Part shown: positions 41,526 through 53,588 of the stretch, piece by piece
Numbering within the stretch: position 1 is the first letter of the stretch
How the letters are laid out: the number at the start of each line of letters is the position of its first letter
DNA from: Galaxea fascicularis
Lineage: Eukaryota > Cnidaria > Anthozoa > Scleractinia > Euphylliidae
Direction: 5' to 3'
Length of the DNA: 64,000 nt
Assembly (NCBI GenBank): GCA_948470475.1
Contig: OX419337.1
Span: forward strand, 36,430,536-36,494,535
Made by a program: the position numbers and the translations under genes
Notes under the pieces: model-generated
Databases searched by the model: none
What the model saw: the letters and a program-made list of their open reading frames with translations, nothing else
Told to the model about the DNA's origin: nothing

Positions 41526-42353
41526 ATGGCAACCAACACTTCACAGGACGAACTCCTAGATTTTTCGCAGCCATGGAAACAAAGCGATGCTGTGCTGGTT
41601 GTTGAAGAAGAGCGATTCCATGTTCATCGTAGCGTCTTGGGAATATGGTCTCCTGTGTTCTTAACAATGTTCACTGCGAAGTTTAAAGAACAGACCGCGG
41701 ACGAAATTCCCCTTCCAGGAAAGAAAGCGAGCGAAATAGAGGAGCTGTTGTTGGTGATTTATCCCACTTCCACTAAACAGATCGATGAAAGCAACTACTT
41801 GTTTCTACTTGATCTTGCCAAAGAATATATGATGACGAAGCTCACCAAAAGTTGTGAAGTCTATATGATCAGCCGCCTCAATGAATCCATGGATAATTTG
41901 TCTCCTTTCTATTGCTTAGAACTCCTCACCATTGCCGAAGAGTACGAGCTGAAGATGTTGGAAAAGGCTTGTATTGACACTGCAAAAGGTGCGGGGTTTG
42001 ACGATTTGAAGAAACACAACAACTACACGAAAATCAGCCCTTCCAATTATAGAGTGATAGTGGAAGAGAGAATTGAAAAGATGGGAAATGAGCTGCGTGA
42101 CAAAGAGAATAAACTGAACCGCTTCAAGAGCAATGCCTGTAGTATCAAATCTAAGGTACAAGAGGCCACTGAAGATTTAAGAATTATTGTTTCAACTATT
42201 GCATATTATGCCGGCCAAACAGGTTGTTCAGTGATTGATAGTCAACTAAACTACATACGATATTCAGCAGCAGGGGATTTAAAGTACTTATACGATCCCC
42301 TGTCGGCGCTTAAACTTAAACTGCAGAGCATCGAACAGTACTGCTCAATGTAA
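41526..42353 (+). CDS. BTB/POZ domain protein, intact (copy 3)
   Basis: Single-exon frame, 275 codons. BTB at about residues 10-110 (QSDAVLVVEEERFHVHRS, WSPVFLTMF, ELLLVIYPTS, YLFLLDLAKEYMMTKLT), BACK-like segment at 115-180 with LELLTIAEEYELKMLEKAC, then a coiled coil at about 185-215 (RIEKMGNELRDKENKLNRF) and a C-terminal helix region. It is the best-preserved member of the tandem array, sharing leader and most residues with copy 2. Same family role as copy 1; partner unknown. The ATG follows the same CGACAGAATGG context as copy 2. Confidence 0.87.
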   Translation: MATNTSQDELLDFSQPWKQSDAVLVVEEERFHVHRSVLGIWSPVFLTMFTAKFKEQTADEIPLPGKKASEIEELLLVIYPTSTKQIDESNYLFLLDLAKEYMMTKLTKSCEVYMISRLNESMDNLSPFYCLELLTIAEEYELKMLEKACIDTAKGAGFDDLKKHNNYTKISPSNYRVIVEERIEKMGNELRDKENKLNRFKSNACSIKSKVQEATEDLRIIVSTIAYYAGQTGCSVIDSQLNYIRYSAAGDLKYLYDPLSALKLKLQSIEQYCSM

Positions 42354-42892
42354 CTGAATGTCTTACTTTTTCAAGGTTGAATAGTATGTAATGACAAACA
42401 ACAATTAATCTTCAAGTTGTTCTTCTTAACGCAAGCCGACAGGCTAATGCTTTCATCTGAGGGAGGTAAGTAATAAATACAAGAATAAAATACTAAAATT
42501 AGAACGAAAATATGGGGGTAGAACATGAGATCAGAGTCCCAAAATCAGACAGCACTATGGAGTTGTACATATTCTCGAATTCACTGTTCCCAGTAAAGAT
42601 TTCAAAGGTTCAGCGTATCTCTGAAGGTGTGATCTCAATCGAACAAGAAATAATTCGTGACATTTCCTCGGTCATGCATGAATTCAGCATTTCAGTGTCA
42701 ATCGGGTTGTGTAACTTTTCATTACTTATAAGCCCTTTTCGTCTTAGCAAGCTTGTGTCATTACCGTACACTATGTACGTTAGCCAGTTAGCTTAAACGT
42801 GTGGTTTAGTGGTTACCCTACTTGAAATTGTAGCAATTAAAAACCATTTGGATTGAAGATTTCTTGTGTTTGTAATGAGTTGACACGTGTCA

Positions 42893-42968
42893 CGATGACG
42901 ACGACCACGACCACGACCACGACCACGATGACGATGACGATGACGACGACGATGATGATGATGATGAT
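42893..42968 (+). repeat. ACGACC / ACGATG microsatellite (unit B)
   Basis: Runs of GACGACCACGACCACGACC, then GACGATGACGATG, then GATGATGATG, counterpart of 38900-38953. Confidence 0.9.
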
Positions 42969-43432
42969 TCCGTCGTGGCCTACAACGTTTTTACAACTTG
43001 GAATTTTGAGAAATTTTCGCAAACGAGCAGCTTCGACACATTTTCAGTTAGCAACTTTTGGGCTTATTCAGTGAACCAAATTAACAACACTGACCTTTGA
43101 AGTTTTGAACATTTCCTCTTTGGTAGTAAGGTACAAGTGAATTCTTAGAAACATCTTTGTGCATTTTAAAGCAATTTTGCAGAGAAAGATATTTAAGAGC
43201 GGCGCACGTGAAAGAGTTCACGGAGATGCACTCTCCTCCTCGGTTATATTAGTTCTTTCCTCCTTATTTATTTATTTTTTTTTTTTTGCTGCGTAGTTTG
43301 GTGACGGTCCCCCTCGCACAGCGGGCCAAGAAATAGCCGGCGAAAACTTTCAAATTCAAGGCTTGGTTTCGATTCATTTCATGCACGATAGGGTAGCTTG
43401 TACACGAATTCCACGGAATGAATCGGAAGAGA

Positions 43433-43636
43433 GCTTTCAATTGGGAAATCTGGATTTAGATCTCAAGATCTATATCTTTCGGATTTGCAATCGATGACAA
43501 GATCTGAGGTAGATATGTCGGGGAAGGATTTCAATTACAAAAAACCGCGACAAAATCCGTTTTCAGATCTTGGGTTCGATTGCAAATTCGAAGATCCAGA
43601 TTTTAAGATCTAAATCCAGATTTTCCAATAGAAAGC
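43433..43636. repeat. Imperfect 200-bp palindrome upstream of BTB copy 4
   Basis: GCTTTCAATTGGGAAATCTGG and CCAGATTTTCCAATAGAAAGC are complementary ends; AAATCTGGATTTAGATCT / AGATCTAAATCCAGATTT and GATTTGCAATCGA / TCGATTGCAAATTC extend the arms. Foldback/MITE type, 84 bases upstream of the pseudogene ATG. Confidence 0.75.
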
Positions 43637-43719
43637 GCCCTGCAAGGAAATTTATCAGTCGTTCGTGACAGTATGATGCTCGATCTCTCCTCTGATTGTC
43701 TTTTGCGGTCACACACAGG

Positions 43720-44345
43720 ATGGCAGATACCATCGCAAATACCGATTCAAAAGAAGACTTCATAGACTTCACCCAACCGTGGGAACTCAGTGATGCTGTG
43801 TTGGTTGTGGAGGAAGAAAGATTTCACGTTCATCGCTGCATCCTGTCAAAAACTGGTCGCCAGTGTTTTCACGAATGTTTTCTGGAGAATTTAAGGAGAA
43901 AAACGCTCAAGAAATTCCTCTGCCAGGAAAGAAAGCCAGTGAAATAAGAGAACTGTTGTTAGTAATTTATCCGACGTCCAAACGACGTATCGGTGAGAGT
44001 AACTACGGTTTTTTGCTAGACCTTGCAAAAGAGTATCTAATGGCGAAGCTGACGGAGAAGTGTGAAAAGTTTCTCATAAAGAAAGTCCTCAAGACGCCGT
44101 TACCTGGCTCAAACCCCTTTGACGCTCCGGAATGTTTAAATCTCCTCTGTATAGCACAGCAGTACGAATTGGAAAAGTTACTATCGGTGTGCATCGACGC
44201 CTCGCAACGTCTCAGTTTGGGGGTTCTGAGAAATCACAAGACATACAACAAAATTCAGTTACACGAACTATCGAAAAATAGTCGAAGGGAAGATGGAAAT
44301 AATGGAGAAAGAGCTACGTGTATCCAAGAAGAAAAAAGGACAGTT
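43720..44345 (+). pseudogene. BTB/POZ gene, copy 4, two frameshifts
   Basis: ATG at 43720 and an open BTB start (LSDAVLVVEEERFHVHR) run to about 43850, where two extra bases (or one lost) shift the frame just before WSPVFSRMF. A second frame then runs through ELLLVIYPTS and CLNLLCIAQQYELEKLLS-type sequence. Near 44260 a one-base insertion shifts it again before SYTNYRKIVEGKMEIMEKEL. The frames are otherwise well preserved, so decay looks recent. It is more distant from copies 2 and 3 than they are from each other, and closest to the fragment at 39313-39500. Confidence 0.85.
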
Positions 44346-44619
44346 CACTTTTGATTAGTACCCTGGGTTCCAGAGGGTTATTTTAGCGTGATAGTAAGTC
44401 TGGTCTTCTTGTCAGAACGCTGATTGGTTGAGATAATCCAATGTTACTTGTTGACAGTTGTCGGTATCATTTGCTTGTTGAACGAAAAAAATTGCATGCA
44501 GCACAAATGAAATAGAAAAAAATTCTTGCACTGCTGCAAGCGAGAAAAAAAATGTTGCAAAGCTATTTCATCATTCCTGGGGCGCTTTACAAAATCCCAG
44601 CAAAACTGCAACTATTCCG

Positions 44620-44940
44620 GATGATCTGCAAGCCAGCGAGCCACTCTGGTTAGCCTATTAAAATAACACCGTTGATTGGCCTAAAAAACACTCTGGTTAG
44701 CCTAAACGTCAGACCGGTTGGCCTACAGTTAGCTTAGGTAGCTTGCAGTTTGCCCTTATAATGGGATAAGGGATTTCTTGCTTGCTCGGTTCACATGGCC
44801 TTAAGTCATAGGAGTCATGCAAGCCATTACAGTTAGCCTAAATTACACATTGGCTAGCCTAGTTAGCTCTGCAGTTAGCCTACAGTTCCTTAGGTAGCTT
44901 GCGGTTATTGGGATCAGGGATTTCTGGCTTGCTGGCTTGC
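44620..44940 (+). repeat. Degenerate GTTAGCCTA-type repeat
   Basis: CTCTGGTTAGCCTA, GATTGGCCTAAA, GGTTGGCCTACAGTTAGCTT and TACAGTTCCTTAGGTAGCTTGC recur; two larger halves (44725-44800 and 44870-44940) share CAGTTAGC..TTAGGTAGCTTGC and GGGATTTCTTGCTTGCT. Not present in unit A. Confidence 0.7.
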
Positions 44941-45558
44941 ACTGTATCCAAACTCATTAGCTTATCATAAGCAGTGATGGAGGTGAATTTTTCTATTTGA
45001 AGAATCAAGTTTTATTAGACAAAGAAAAATAATTTGTTCATTTTTAATCTTTTCAACTGAAGCATTTTCATGTAATTACTTTCTATTGAAATATAAGGTT
45101 TTTGCAATGTCTTATATAATATAAGACAATATATAACACATTTGTTTTGGAGATTTCAGTCCACTTTTAAATTGTAACTGATGATTCTAGCAGTAATTAT
45201 CATGGTATGAGCATTTCTGAACTGCTTTTTGCTATTTTTAGCTATTTCTTTTAATTAAGAAGCTAAACATTTTCAAATCTTCCTGTGGAGCATCACTTTA
45301 TAACATGAGAATATTGTTATTAGGTAAATGATTCTAAAGAATGACATTCTGAAAACATGTAGCTATTCAAGAATGGTTTTGTATAGCTTACAACAGTTTA
45401 AGGCTTTGCAGCTCCATATTAGAACTATTACTGCAATAACCACAATGTAAATGTAAATACATCATGTTCTGTAAATGCAACACAACACTTTTTTGAGGGA
45501 AAAAAAATCCTGCAGAGAAATAAGGAGAGAAAAAAAATATCCTGCAGCTCTAGCATCT

Positions 45559-45623
45559 TAGCCTCCCACGCAGTCGTTTTTAGGGGAGTCGTATTTCCCT
45601 AAAAACGACTGCGTGGGAGGCTA
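45559..45623. repeat. 65-bp near-perfect hairpin
   Basis: TAGCCTCCCACGCAGTCGTT...AACGACTGCGTGGGAGGCTA with about 28-base perfect arms. Typical of the dispersed hairpin repeats of coral-like genomes; no reading frame. Confidence 0.85.
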
Positions 45624-47333
45624 CTAGCATCTAGGAGGGAAGAAAATATCCTGCCCACCAGGTTGCTAGAAAAAAAAACTTGCTGACCGTATACATTAAA
45701 CGTACCATGAACTGTGCTTGAGTTGCTTGATGTACATGACGTACCTACCAAAACGATGGTTTGCTGGGGGTGCACATTCTCGCAGGCTCAGAAAATTGGG
45801 TTCTGGTCATTGTCACATAAATCGTGTTCCAGCTACGCTTCTACTCAGAGGTCAGGTCACTCATCTCACAACTGCAAAAATATAATGGGCTATTCACCAC
45901 ATTTCCCATAATTTTCAATTCATTGTTATCAGTTCAGTTCTCTCGGGACTTACAATCGTTAAACAATGGTTATGCAAAATTGTTTGTTTGGGGGTGGGGA
46001 GAGGGAGGCAGACGAAGTGTATTATCGGAAACCTGGAAGTGGCGAATTATAAAGTGGTTTCTTCTGCGTCTTTTAGCAAGCGGCTAGAACTGTTTACTAA
46101 AACGTCTTCCAACTTAACTGGTCTTTGCTATACGGATTAAATAAATGACAAAAACACTAATTAACATTGAATATCGTTTTTTTTTTCAAAATAGCCGAAA
46201 TTAAAAACTTGCAAAATACGCCGTTGTGTGTCTGTGTCTGTGTGTTTTTTTTTGTTTTGTTTTGCGAACATTAGCTACCATGCGGTATCTAAAAACAGGC
46301 CACAATGTTCAGACGTGACCTGCAAGCGATCTGAAATACACATCACGTACAAGTTCGGGGCACCTGCTTTAAATAGGACATGTAAATTAGTGCGATACAA
46401 AGGAAACTTCATAGGCCGATATAATTTCTTAGCCTCGATAGCAACAACACAATATCATTAGCATATTTAAAATACTCATTATATTAACTGAGTTGACCGG
46501 GAAATATCGCTAAGAGTTTTGATTTCTCACTTATAGAAAAAACAACAGTAAGCTTTGATCCAATTTGATCATAAATGTCTATCAAAGTCTGAGCTGTGTG
46601 GGAGGGCTGGTAGTGTTCTTTCTACCTGAACTGAACATCCTTGCAAATTCTTTGTCAAGCCTGCAAATCCTTTATCCGTGAAATATTGCGTACAACTAAT
46701 TAAGTTAAGTGAGAGCTATCTATTGAACACTGTATTTAAACCACGTGTTGGGTTGCCAAGGTGTTTTGTAAATTTATTAGGCAAAGTATACCCTGATGTA
46801 TTTTCAAGTAGCCTTTAGACGGAGGACCTCCTGCCTCGTGGTTTCCAAATGAAATACTAAACAATTGGCCATCTTTTCAGAATTAGAGATCATTGGTTTT
46901 CGTCCATGGCAGGTTTATTTTCACAATTTCGCCGCAGCATGAAAAACGTGAACGATCCACCAAAAATAAGAGTAGATGAAAAAACTCGGGTTTACATCCT
47001 ACATCTATACAAAACATGGCACAAGCGAGGGACTAATGAACACCACAACAATACTGCAGTTTTATAATAGTAATAAATTAAGCGTTCTTCCCCGATCCGT
47101 TTTAAAGAAGACAACTTGTTTTATATACGGAAGAAAATGGTAAACAGTCGCTTTACCACCAACAGGCAAGTTTACTTTAATTTTCGAGATGAAGTGTTCG
47201 CCGGCTGGATTCTTATCATGTTATAACAACACCTTCAGGCGTTTGTTAAAGAGAATAAAAGCACGATGAGTTTTGCAGTAGACGAAAAGGCGGCATTTTC
47301 AATGAAAAGGTGGTCCAACGCCCCCGTTAAAAT

Positions 47334-47529
47334 TTAAGAGTGATCAGCATCAAATTTCTCCTTGGAATATCAAGGCTCTATATAACAGAGAGATCATGAG
47401 AATTAAGGACAGAATCACATAAGATTAATTTGCTTGATATTTTACCAACTTCCCCCCACTACTTCTTACAAAATGTGTACGGACAAGAATTGAATATTTA
47501 TAGTTTGATCTTACGGTTTAAAGGGTTAA
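47334..47529. mobile_element. TTAA-flanked MITE, copy 3
   Basis: TTAAGAGTGATCAGCATCAAAT and TTTCTCC at the left, GATCTTACGGTTTAAAGGGTTAA at the right; same size and plan as the other two copies but more diverged. Confidence 0.5.
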
Positions 47530-48950
47530 AAAATATCCCAGAACCTATGTTCTCATGTTCAGGCAACTAACCCACTAAAAACAGAGTTTTTATTATGCTG
47601 TATTTTAAAACAATGCTCATCTTTGGAGAACAGCTTCCGTGAAAATCACCACTCATTTGATGAGATTTTTTTTTCTAATCATGTCACCGCGTCTGCAGAT
47701 AGAATGCTAAATCATGCCGGATGTTTCAAAGGAAAGCTCTTGAATGGTACGTCCCGGAAACGTCAGTTATTAGGCTGTTTTTCCCACGGCCGGTGATGCT
47801 GTTTTGCCTTTCCAGAATCGGCCATTTCTTTCCGGTGTACCTGATATACAATACTTTAATTTACTTAAAATGGCACACTGGAAAGCTGGGACTGAGAATA
47901 ATACTCGAAAAGCTTTCAAATCGCTCGCCTCCCGCTCATGATTTACAAGCTTTTCTCGTGTTCGAATTCCGCCAACATCCCGCGTGGGTTTATTTCGCCG
48001 GAAAATCCAAAGTGCCCGCCCTCCGCCCTGGCAAAACATACCCGGTTGGTTAGTGACTACCAACGTTTCAGATGGATTTTGTAAAAAAAAAAAAAAAAAT
48101 GAAAAGAAAAGGAAAGAAAAAAAATAGAAAAAACTCAAAGTTTTGACAATTCACAGTCTGAACTATGCAGATATACTTTCCGCTAAAACTGTCATTTCTT
48201 GATATTTTTTCTTACTGGGAAATACAGACTTTATTTCACCGGGAATTGTTTGTTATCACCGTGTCGACGGCCACAAAAACCTTGTTTTACAGCTGACAAT
48301 GAATCCTGCGGAGTCGCACTTTCCGGTAATGCGTTATTTCTTGATATTTTCCTCGATAACTTCGGAGTTCATTTATCCCGGCGTGCTTTTGTCATGTTGT
48401 GACAAGGTAGCTCCGTGGTCGACACAACCTAACCCCTAACTTGTGACCTTTTGTAAGGGAAACTGTTGAGTGTGTCTGTGAACGATGCTGTAGGAAGATA
48501 AGCGCTTTATAAGAGTCATGGCATCAAGCATACATAAGTGTGTGTTTTGTTATTTCTTGATTTCCTCTTCGACAAATTCGGATCATAAAATTATTTCATG
48601 CGTCGACCAGTGCCGCATCACCTGACCACGTGACTTCAAATAATTCTGTATGCATAGCACGTAGTACTTCGGTAATTTGAAATAGATTTGTCTGAGGTTC
48701 ACGCCATCTAATGATGGCTTTTGTTCCAGAAGCGTCACATTAGCATATCTGACACACGTTTCTACAAAACACTGAAGTACCGCTTCATAATATCTTTTGA
48801 AAGACAAACCGAAGAGCCAGCTAAGATATACGGTAAGAAAACTGTCTCGTAATTTCACTATATGACTGTTTATTCCTAGTGTATACCTTATTTGATTTAA
48901 TGTGGGAGGAGAATGACATATTCGAAACTTACTCAGTGTGAAGCGTGACT

Positions 48951-49016
48951 ATCAATTTTCTGCCAGACTGAGGTTTTTATTATGAATATAAAGTCTCAAC
49001 CTGGCAGAAAATTGAT
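48951..49016. repeat. Hairpin, ATCAATTTTCTGCCAG arms
   Basis: 16-base perfect arms (ATCAATTTTCTGCCAG / CTGGCAGAAAATTGAT) extended by GACTGAGG / AAAGTCTC-like pairs around a short loop. Confidence 0.8.
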
Positions 49017-51400
49017 TAAAAATGGTTGACTGAAGGCTTCGAACTTGAACTGGGCACGTGTATGAAGACCGCCAGCTTCACCGCAAGAGATCAAGCTGGG
49101 CACCAAAACAAAGCTGATCAACCCGTAACTTCGCTATATACGGCGAAGAAGGTCCACTATAAATGTTTTTATATATGGCTCCAGTTTTAATCTCAGTCTG
49201 GGAACTGTGTTTTATATTACTTAACTTTTAAATTGTAATACTGGATGCAGAATATTGGCGTCGTTTTTCCTATAAATGACTTTGGAAATCTCGACGGATA
49301 CCCCAGTGTGCCTCCAAACCATTGTATCACCTGGATCAACAGCGCACACCCAAAGCCGACAACAGACGAGAGATGTTAATTTCAAAATATTGAAATGATA
49401 TTGAACAGTGACAACGATGGCCAAAAATATCTGTTTTAAAAAAAATAGAAAAGTGGCGTTCTCGTAGCGGAATTTAATTTATGTCGTGATCATGTTCAGC
49501 TAATATATTGCGTTGTAAAGTAAATATTGAGCTTTGCAAAATGTCAGTTAAATTCTGAGTTTATTCGTACGTTTCGACTATTGCGCCGAGCGTGGCAGAT
49601 ACACCGCCAATCAATCGGATGATTTTACCTCAAAAACAGTTTTGTTTTAATTGATGTTGTTAATCAGAATCCTTAGATTGATGTGCGAAATCTCCTCACC
49701 TGATAACATATTTCCCCCTCGACAAATATTATGAGAATTTATTGATACATCAAGTGATCAGGTTTTTCTTGGCCAGCCACATGTGTGCTTGAGGATGTAT
49801 TGATATTGAAATAGGATGAAAACCAATCATAGAATTGAAAGTGCACGTATAACATATGCATCCTGATTAACACTTAAATACTCCCCAGAATTTGCGTCTA
49901 CGAGTCCAAATGCCATACCCATTTGACAACATGTTCCGTTTCCCATGGCTTATGCATGATTTTTTTTGGCGTCGGGTTCTGTTTGGACAACACTTGGGTG
50001 TTAAATCGGCAAACAGTATGAGAACAAACGCCAAATTGACCACAAAACAAGAAATAGTTTTGTGAACGTGTCCTGTTTTAACCAGATCTGTAAATAAGGA
50101 AATTGCTTTGCGACTTGGCTGGCGAGACAGGACAAAAAACTCTCCCAGCAACTTGTGAACGTGACCAAGTCGCGTACCTTTCAAACACTTTTTTGCTTCG
50201 GTGATAATTCTGATTTTTATTTCTGTGGTTCTTTGCTGAAAACACAGTGTCACTAGAATCGCTTTGGCATGACTTTGGACAGAAGACTGACTGGTATTTC
50301 CGCTGTTATAATTTATGTAAACAGGTGGACATTTTTACGGAGTGAACTACTTCCTCAGAACACGGCAAAGAAAAGCGAACCGTTATGGAACGTGCTTCAA
50401 CACACCGCGGATGGGGACTCAGAATGAGAAACGAAACAGTGTGCTCTGTTATCAAGTAAGAAATGTTTTTGGCTTCTTTAACAAACTCTTAAAATACTTC
50501 CTGTTCGTGTGATATTCACGTCCGAGCACAAAGGTAAGTTACAGTATTCAAAACATCAAATTCAGTCATGTTGAACGTTTACTTTGCACTTCGAGCCACG
50601 TTCGACAAACGTGAGGAAATAGTCATCACGTAATGTTTTGTTTAAGGTTGCCTTCTTCTGTCTACAATACGTTCACCGTGATATCTTTCCTTATCTTCTG
50701 TTCTATCGGTGAACAATGGTACCAGTTATTATCATGAAAGTCCTTACCGTCGAATGCCATTAAGAGACAAGAACAAGATCACAAACCCTTTTGGTACATA
50801 CATGCTTTCAACCGGACCACTTATACTTTTTATACGTGTTGTTACAAATGAACTCATGTTTGCAGTGATAGCAGATAATCATGCCGGGTGAGAAAATACG
50901 GTTTTAGCGATGAACAAGTGTTGAATGTTTTAATGAGCTAACTCAAAATAGCCTTGGAAGAGAGTGACGGCTACTTGCTTACACATAGCCTATGGTGTAT
51001 AACTTCTATTTTTACAGAGTTTACCAAACAAGGCTTGCAACCAAATAAAGCATAACTACAGCATTCTCATTTCGTAACGCAGTGATAGGAAGTTTGCCTC
51101 GCGCACTAAAATAAGACATAGATTTTTGCCTGTTTACAACCAACAAAAAGGAAACACGTCAGTTCTTGGCTGAAATCAGAAGCGAATCAGCATCAGAAAT
51201 GCAGTTAACTCGGCAATAGGCCAGGAAAAGCAGTGAGTTCTGACTGCAGTAACGTAGCTCTTCTGTGGAAAATTCGGAGCAAACTTCCGATAAGGTCAGC
51301 TAAGCCGGATTATGAAACAAATGGGCCTCATGTATGTCCACTGGAAGCTTGCAGTTTGATCATTTGTCCATGCCATATCGACAGCTTGGTTATTCAAATC

Positions 51401-51777
51401 TATAAGGAGGTTAAACAACGACGACGACGACGGCAACGCGAACGTCATTTCAAAATATAACTTCTCTTTTTTGTAACTCTTTCGGGTTATTCCAATTTGT
51501 TTAACGTGAAAAATGCTGGCGAGCTGTCGAGGGTCTGAATTACTGTGAACGGTGCTAAAGCAAAGAAAACGAAAGAAAAACTTGCCGTCATGCGCTCGCG
51601 TTCTCGAGAAAAACTAAAACTAAAATTTGGTCATTTCACGTTGTCGTTTTGCAGAGGACGGCAAAGAAATGTACCAAATGTAAAACGCACGTGCAGAGTA
51701 TTGTTTTAGCTTATTAATCCTATTGTTTTGTAGCGTTCTCGTTGCCGTCGCCGTCCTCGTTGCGTAAGGTCCCTAAT
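51401..51777. mobile_element. GACGGCAAC-family MITE, solo copy
   Basis: Ends TAAGGAGGTTAAACAACGACG and its partial complement CGTTGCGTAAGGTCCCTAA; GACGGCAACGCG near the left and GCCGTCGCCGTCCTCG near the right. Inner blocks match the dimer at 26.3-27.1 kb in opposite orientation. Confidence 0.75.
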
Positions 51778-52149
51778 GATGGTCATGAACGGGAACAACA
51801 CGTTTCGACAGCCACAAATGGTTCTTCACGTGCCCTAGTTCTTTTCCGTTCTCTTCGCAACATGTCAAGTTTTATCGTTTTGTTTGTGGGGAACATGAAC
51901 GGGGAAAGTTTTCTCATTGTACTGAACGTGCATGCCAATGGCGTTTCCGTTGCCCGCGCTTCCGATCCGATGCGTTACTTGTGGTTTGATCATTGCGCGG
52001 GATTTGGAAACAAATGTTTGAGGGTTGCCCAAAGAGCCCTCCGGGGCTCCAAGCCGCTTTTAGGGAAATCCGCTGCAGGCCTTATGCCAGAACGAGTAAA
52101 ATCTTTCATTACACCCATTTTGAAATCACTCCCAGTCATGAAATCTGAT

Positions 52150-52400
52150 TGGCTCTCAACGGTGAAATTTATTCCCAAATTGCACCATTTTATGCTCTAA
52201 ATCACATCCTTTTTTTGGTTTTCAGAAGTGAACATTAAATAGATTTTAACATTGACAAGGAACTGTGTGATTTCAAAATGAGTGTAATGAAGTCATGTGA
52301 AGTGGTAATTGAACTTCGTGTCGTGCAATTTTGGTCTGAAATTTAAATCTGAAATCACAAATACACTTGCACTCCACTCAGTTCAATCACCATTATTAAA
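52150..52400. mobile_element. CAAATTGCACC-family MITE, copy 2
   Basis: Begins near TCCCAAATTGCACCATTTTA, has AAATCACATCCTTTTTTTGG and CTTCGTGTCGTGCAATTTTG, and ends CACTCAGTTCAATCACCATT. The inner palindrome (GGTCTGAAAT...) is shorter than in the other copies. Confidence 0.7.
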
Positions 52401-52602
52401 CAAACAGTCCGGCCCAAACAGAGACAGAAAACGTGAAAAATGGTGGCCGGGGAAATCTTGGTAACGTGGTCAGTGATCTTTATCTTTCGCGTAAAATGTA
52501 TCGTGACTTGATGTTGAATTTGCCTAGTTACAGCATAGTAGCCTTATTTTGGTTCTGACACACTGAGAAAAAGGAATGAAGTAAGGGCGACTATTTGTTT
52601 TA

Positions 52603-52823
52603 TCGCCCCATGTAAGGTAACCGGATTCCGGAATCCAAGAAATTTTCGCTTGTGGAATCTGGATTCCTGGGCTCTGCAATCTGGAATCCAACTCCCGAAA
52701 TCCGGAGTCCCGCCAAAGATTGGAATCCGGAATCCAAGTAGTTGAAAATTCACTCCAAATCGGGCTGATTGGAATCCGGAATCCGAAATCCACATATGCC
52801 TCGAATTACCTTACATGGGGCGA
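52603..52823. mobile_element. 221-bp MITE carrying GGAATCCGGAATCC repeats
   Basis: 18-base perfect terminal inverted repeats TCGCCCCATGTAAGGTAA / TTACCTTACATGGGGCGA. The inside is built from GGAATCCGGAATCC and GAATCTGGATTCC units, themselves near-palindromic. Confidence 0.85.
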
Positions 52824-53394
52824 GTTTCAGATACAAGCGCACAAAGGGGATTCCTTCGCACGCGTAACGAGGTGGCACAGGGTGCAAAAAAAGGCGGGAA
52901 AATTCCTACCTCAAGGTTTTTGCTCAAGTGCCGCGCTGCCTTCGTTTCGGGTAAGGAAAATGGTGTTTTCGTTTGTATTTAAACTCCAATTAAACAATCT
53001 ATGCATGTTTTGAAAGGGGATAGGTCGCTTTGTAAGAGAGACTACGGACCAGGGTAAAGTTAGAAGGGATTCGATTGTTGCAAGAAAACTTCGATCGAAA
53101 GAGAAAATCCTCGCGCAGACAAAATGCAAAAGAAAATGTGCTTATCCGTTAAGATAAAATTCAAAGCTCTACAAAATGAAATGAGCCAAATAGTGCAAAA
53201 AACGTTCGATAGTTGTTGATAGAAACTTGTTTATTTGCAGTTTTAGTTAAGCTGGTTTTCTCTATACCATTTTCGTCCGCGGTGCCGGGTAATTTTGTAA
53301 CTACGTTGGAGACCCAGCTCAGTTAACTTTACAACTTAGTCTCACATGAACAAAAACAACACACCAATGTTTTTAAACGTTTTATTGCTCTTTC

Positions 53395-53588
53395 GGCAAC
53401 GGTCGTTTGGAAATACTATGTAGTCTTCCCATGAATAATATAGTACGAATGGGAATATACAACACTCTTTGTTGCTGCCAGTCAATTCCATACTTGCACT
53501 GACCAGCAAGTTCAGCTAGGGAGGGATGAACATGTTCACAGCTGCGTTTCTCTCTTAAACTATGATACCACTTTGTGGTATCATACAA
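53395..53588 (-). CDS. Weak candidate terminal exon, unrecognised
   Basis: Minus-strand frame reading HVHPSLAELAGQCKYGIDW, then IPIRTILFMGRLHSIS, ending at a TAA that overlaps an AATAAA polyadenylation-type signal. A possible acceptor (ACGCAG) lies at about 53546. The upstream edge is a perfect short palindrome (ATGATACCACTTTGTGGTATCAT, 53561-53583), which argues for a repeat instead. Confidence 0.18.

Larger units (their letters stand above)
44346..46490. other. Unit B right part, non-coding
   Basis: Homologous to 39501-41020 in two blocks (44340-44470 and 45780-46480), with the GTTAGCCTA repeat and a hairpin between. No gene seen. Confidence 0.65.
46491..51400. other. Repeat-rich, no gene supported
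   Basis: Open frames at 47770-48138, 48583-48858 and 49867-50253 (minus strand) lack motifs and ATG starts. A poly-A tract lies at 48080-48096. Holds the TTAA MITE and a hairpin listed separately. Confidence 0.4.

Noticed and set aside
42837..43074. Frames rich in Ile/Val or Thr/Met repeats
   Set aside because: They are translations of the GAC/GAT microsatellite in both directions.
47770..48138. A 122-codon minus-strand frame
   Set aside because: Starts in a poly-A/poly-T tract and lacks any motif; probably repeat-derived.
48583..48858. A 91-codon minus-strand frame with a fairly protein-like composition
   Set aside because: No ATG, no clear splice sites, no recognised motif; frames this long are expected by chance several times in a 64 kb window.
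49867..50253. A 128-codon minus-strand frame
   Set aside because: No ATG at its start, no domain recognised, and Lys/Arg/Phe-rich composition as expected from AT-rich chance openness. An acceptor-donor pair inside it (about 50173-50232) is suggestive only.
51742..52200. A 152-codon plus-strand open frame
   Set aside because: It begins inside one MITE end (51401-51777) and finishes inside another (52150-52400); the middle has no motif. It is a chimaera of repeats.
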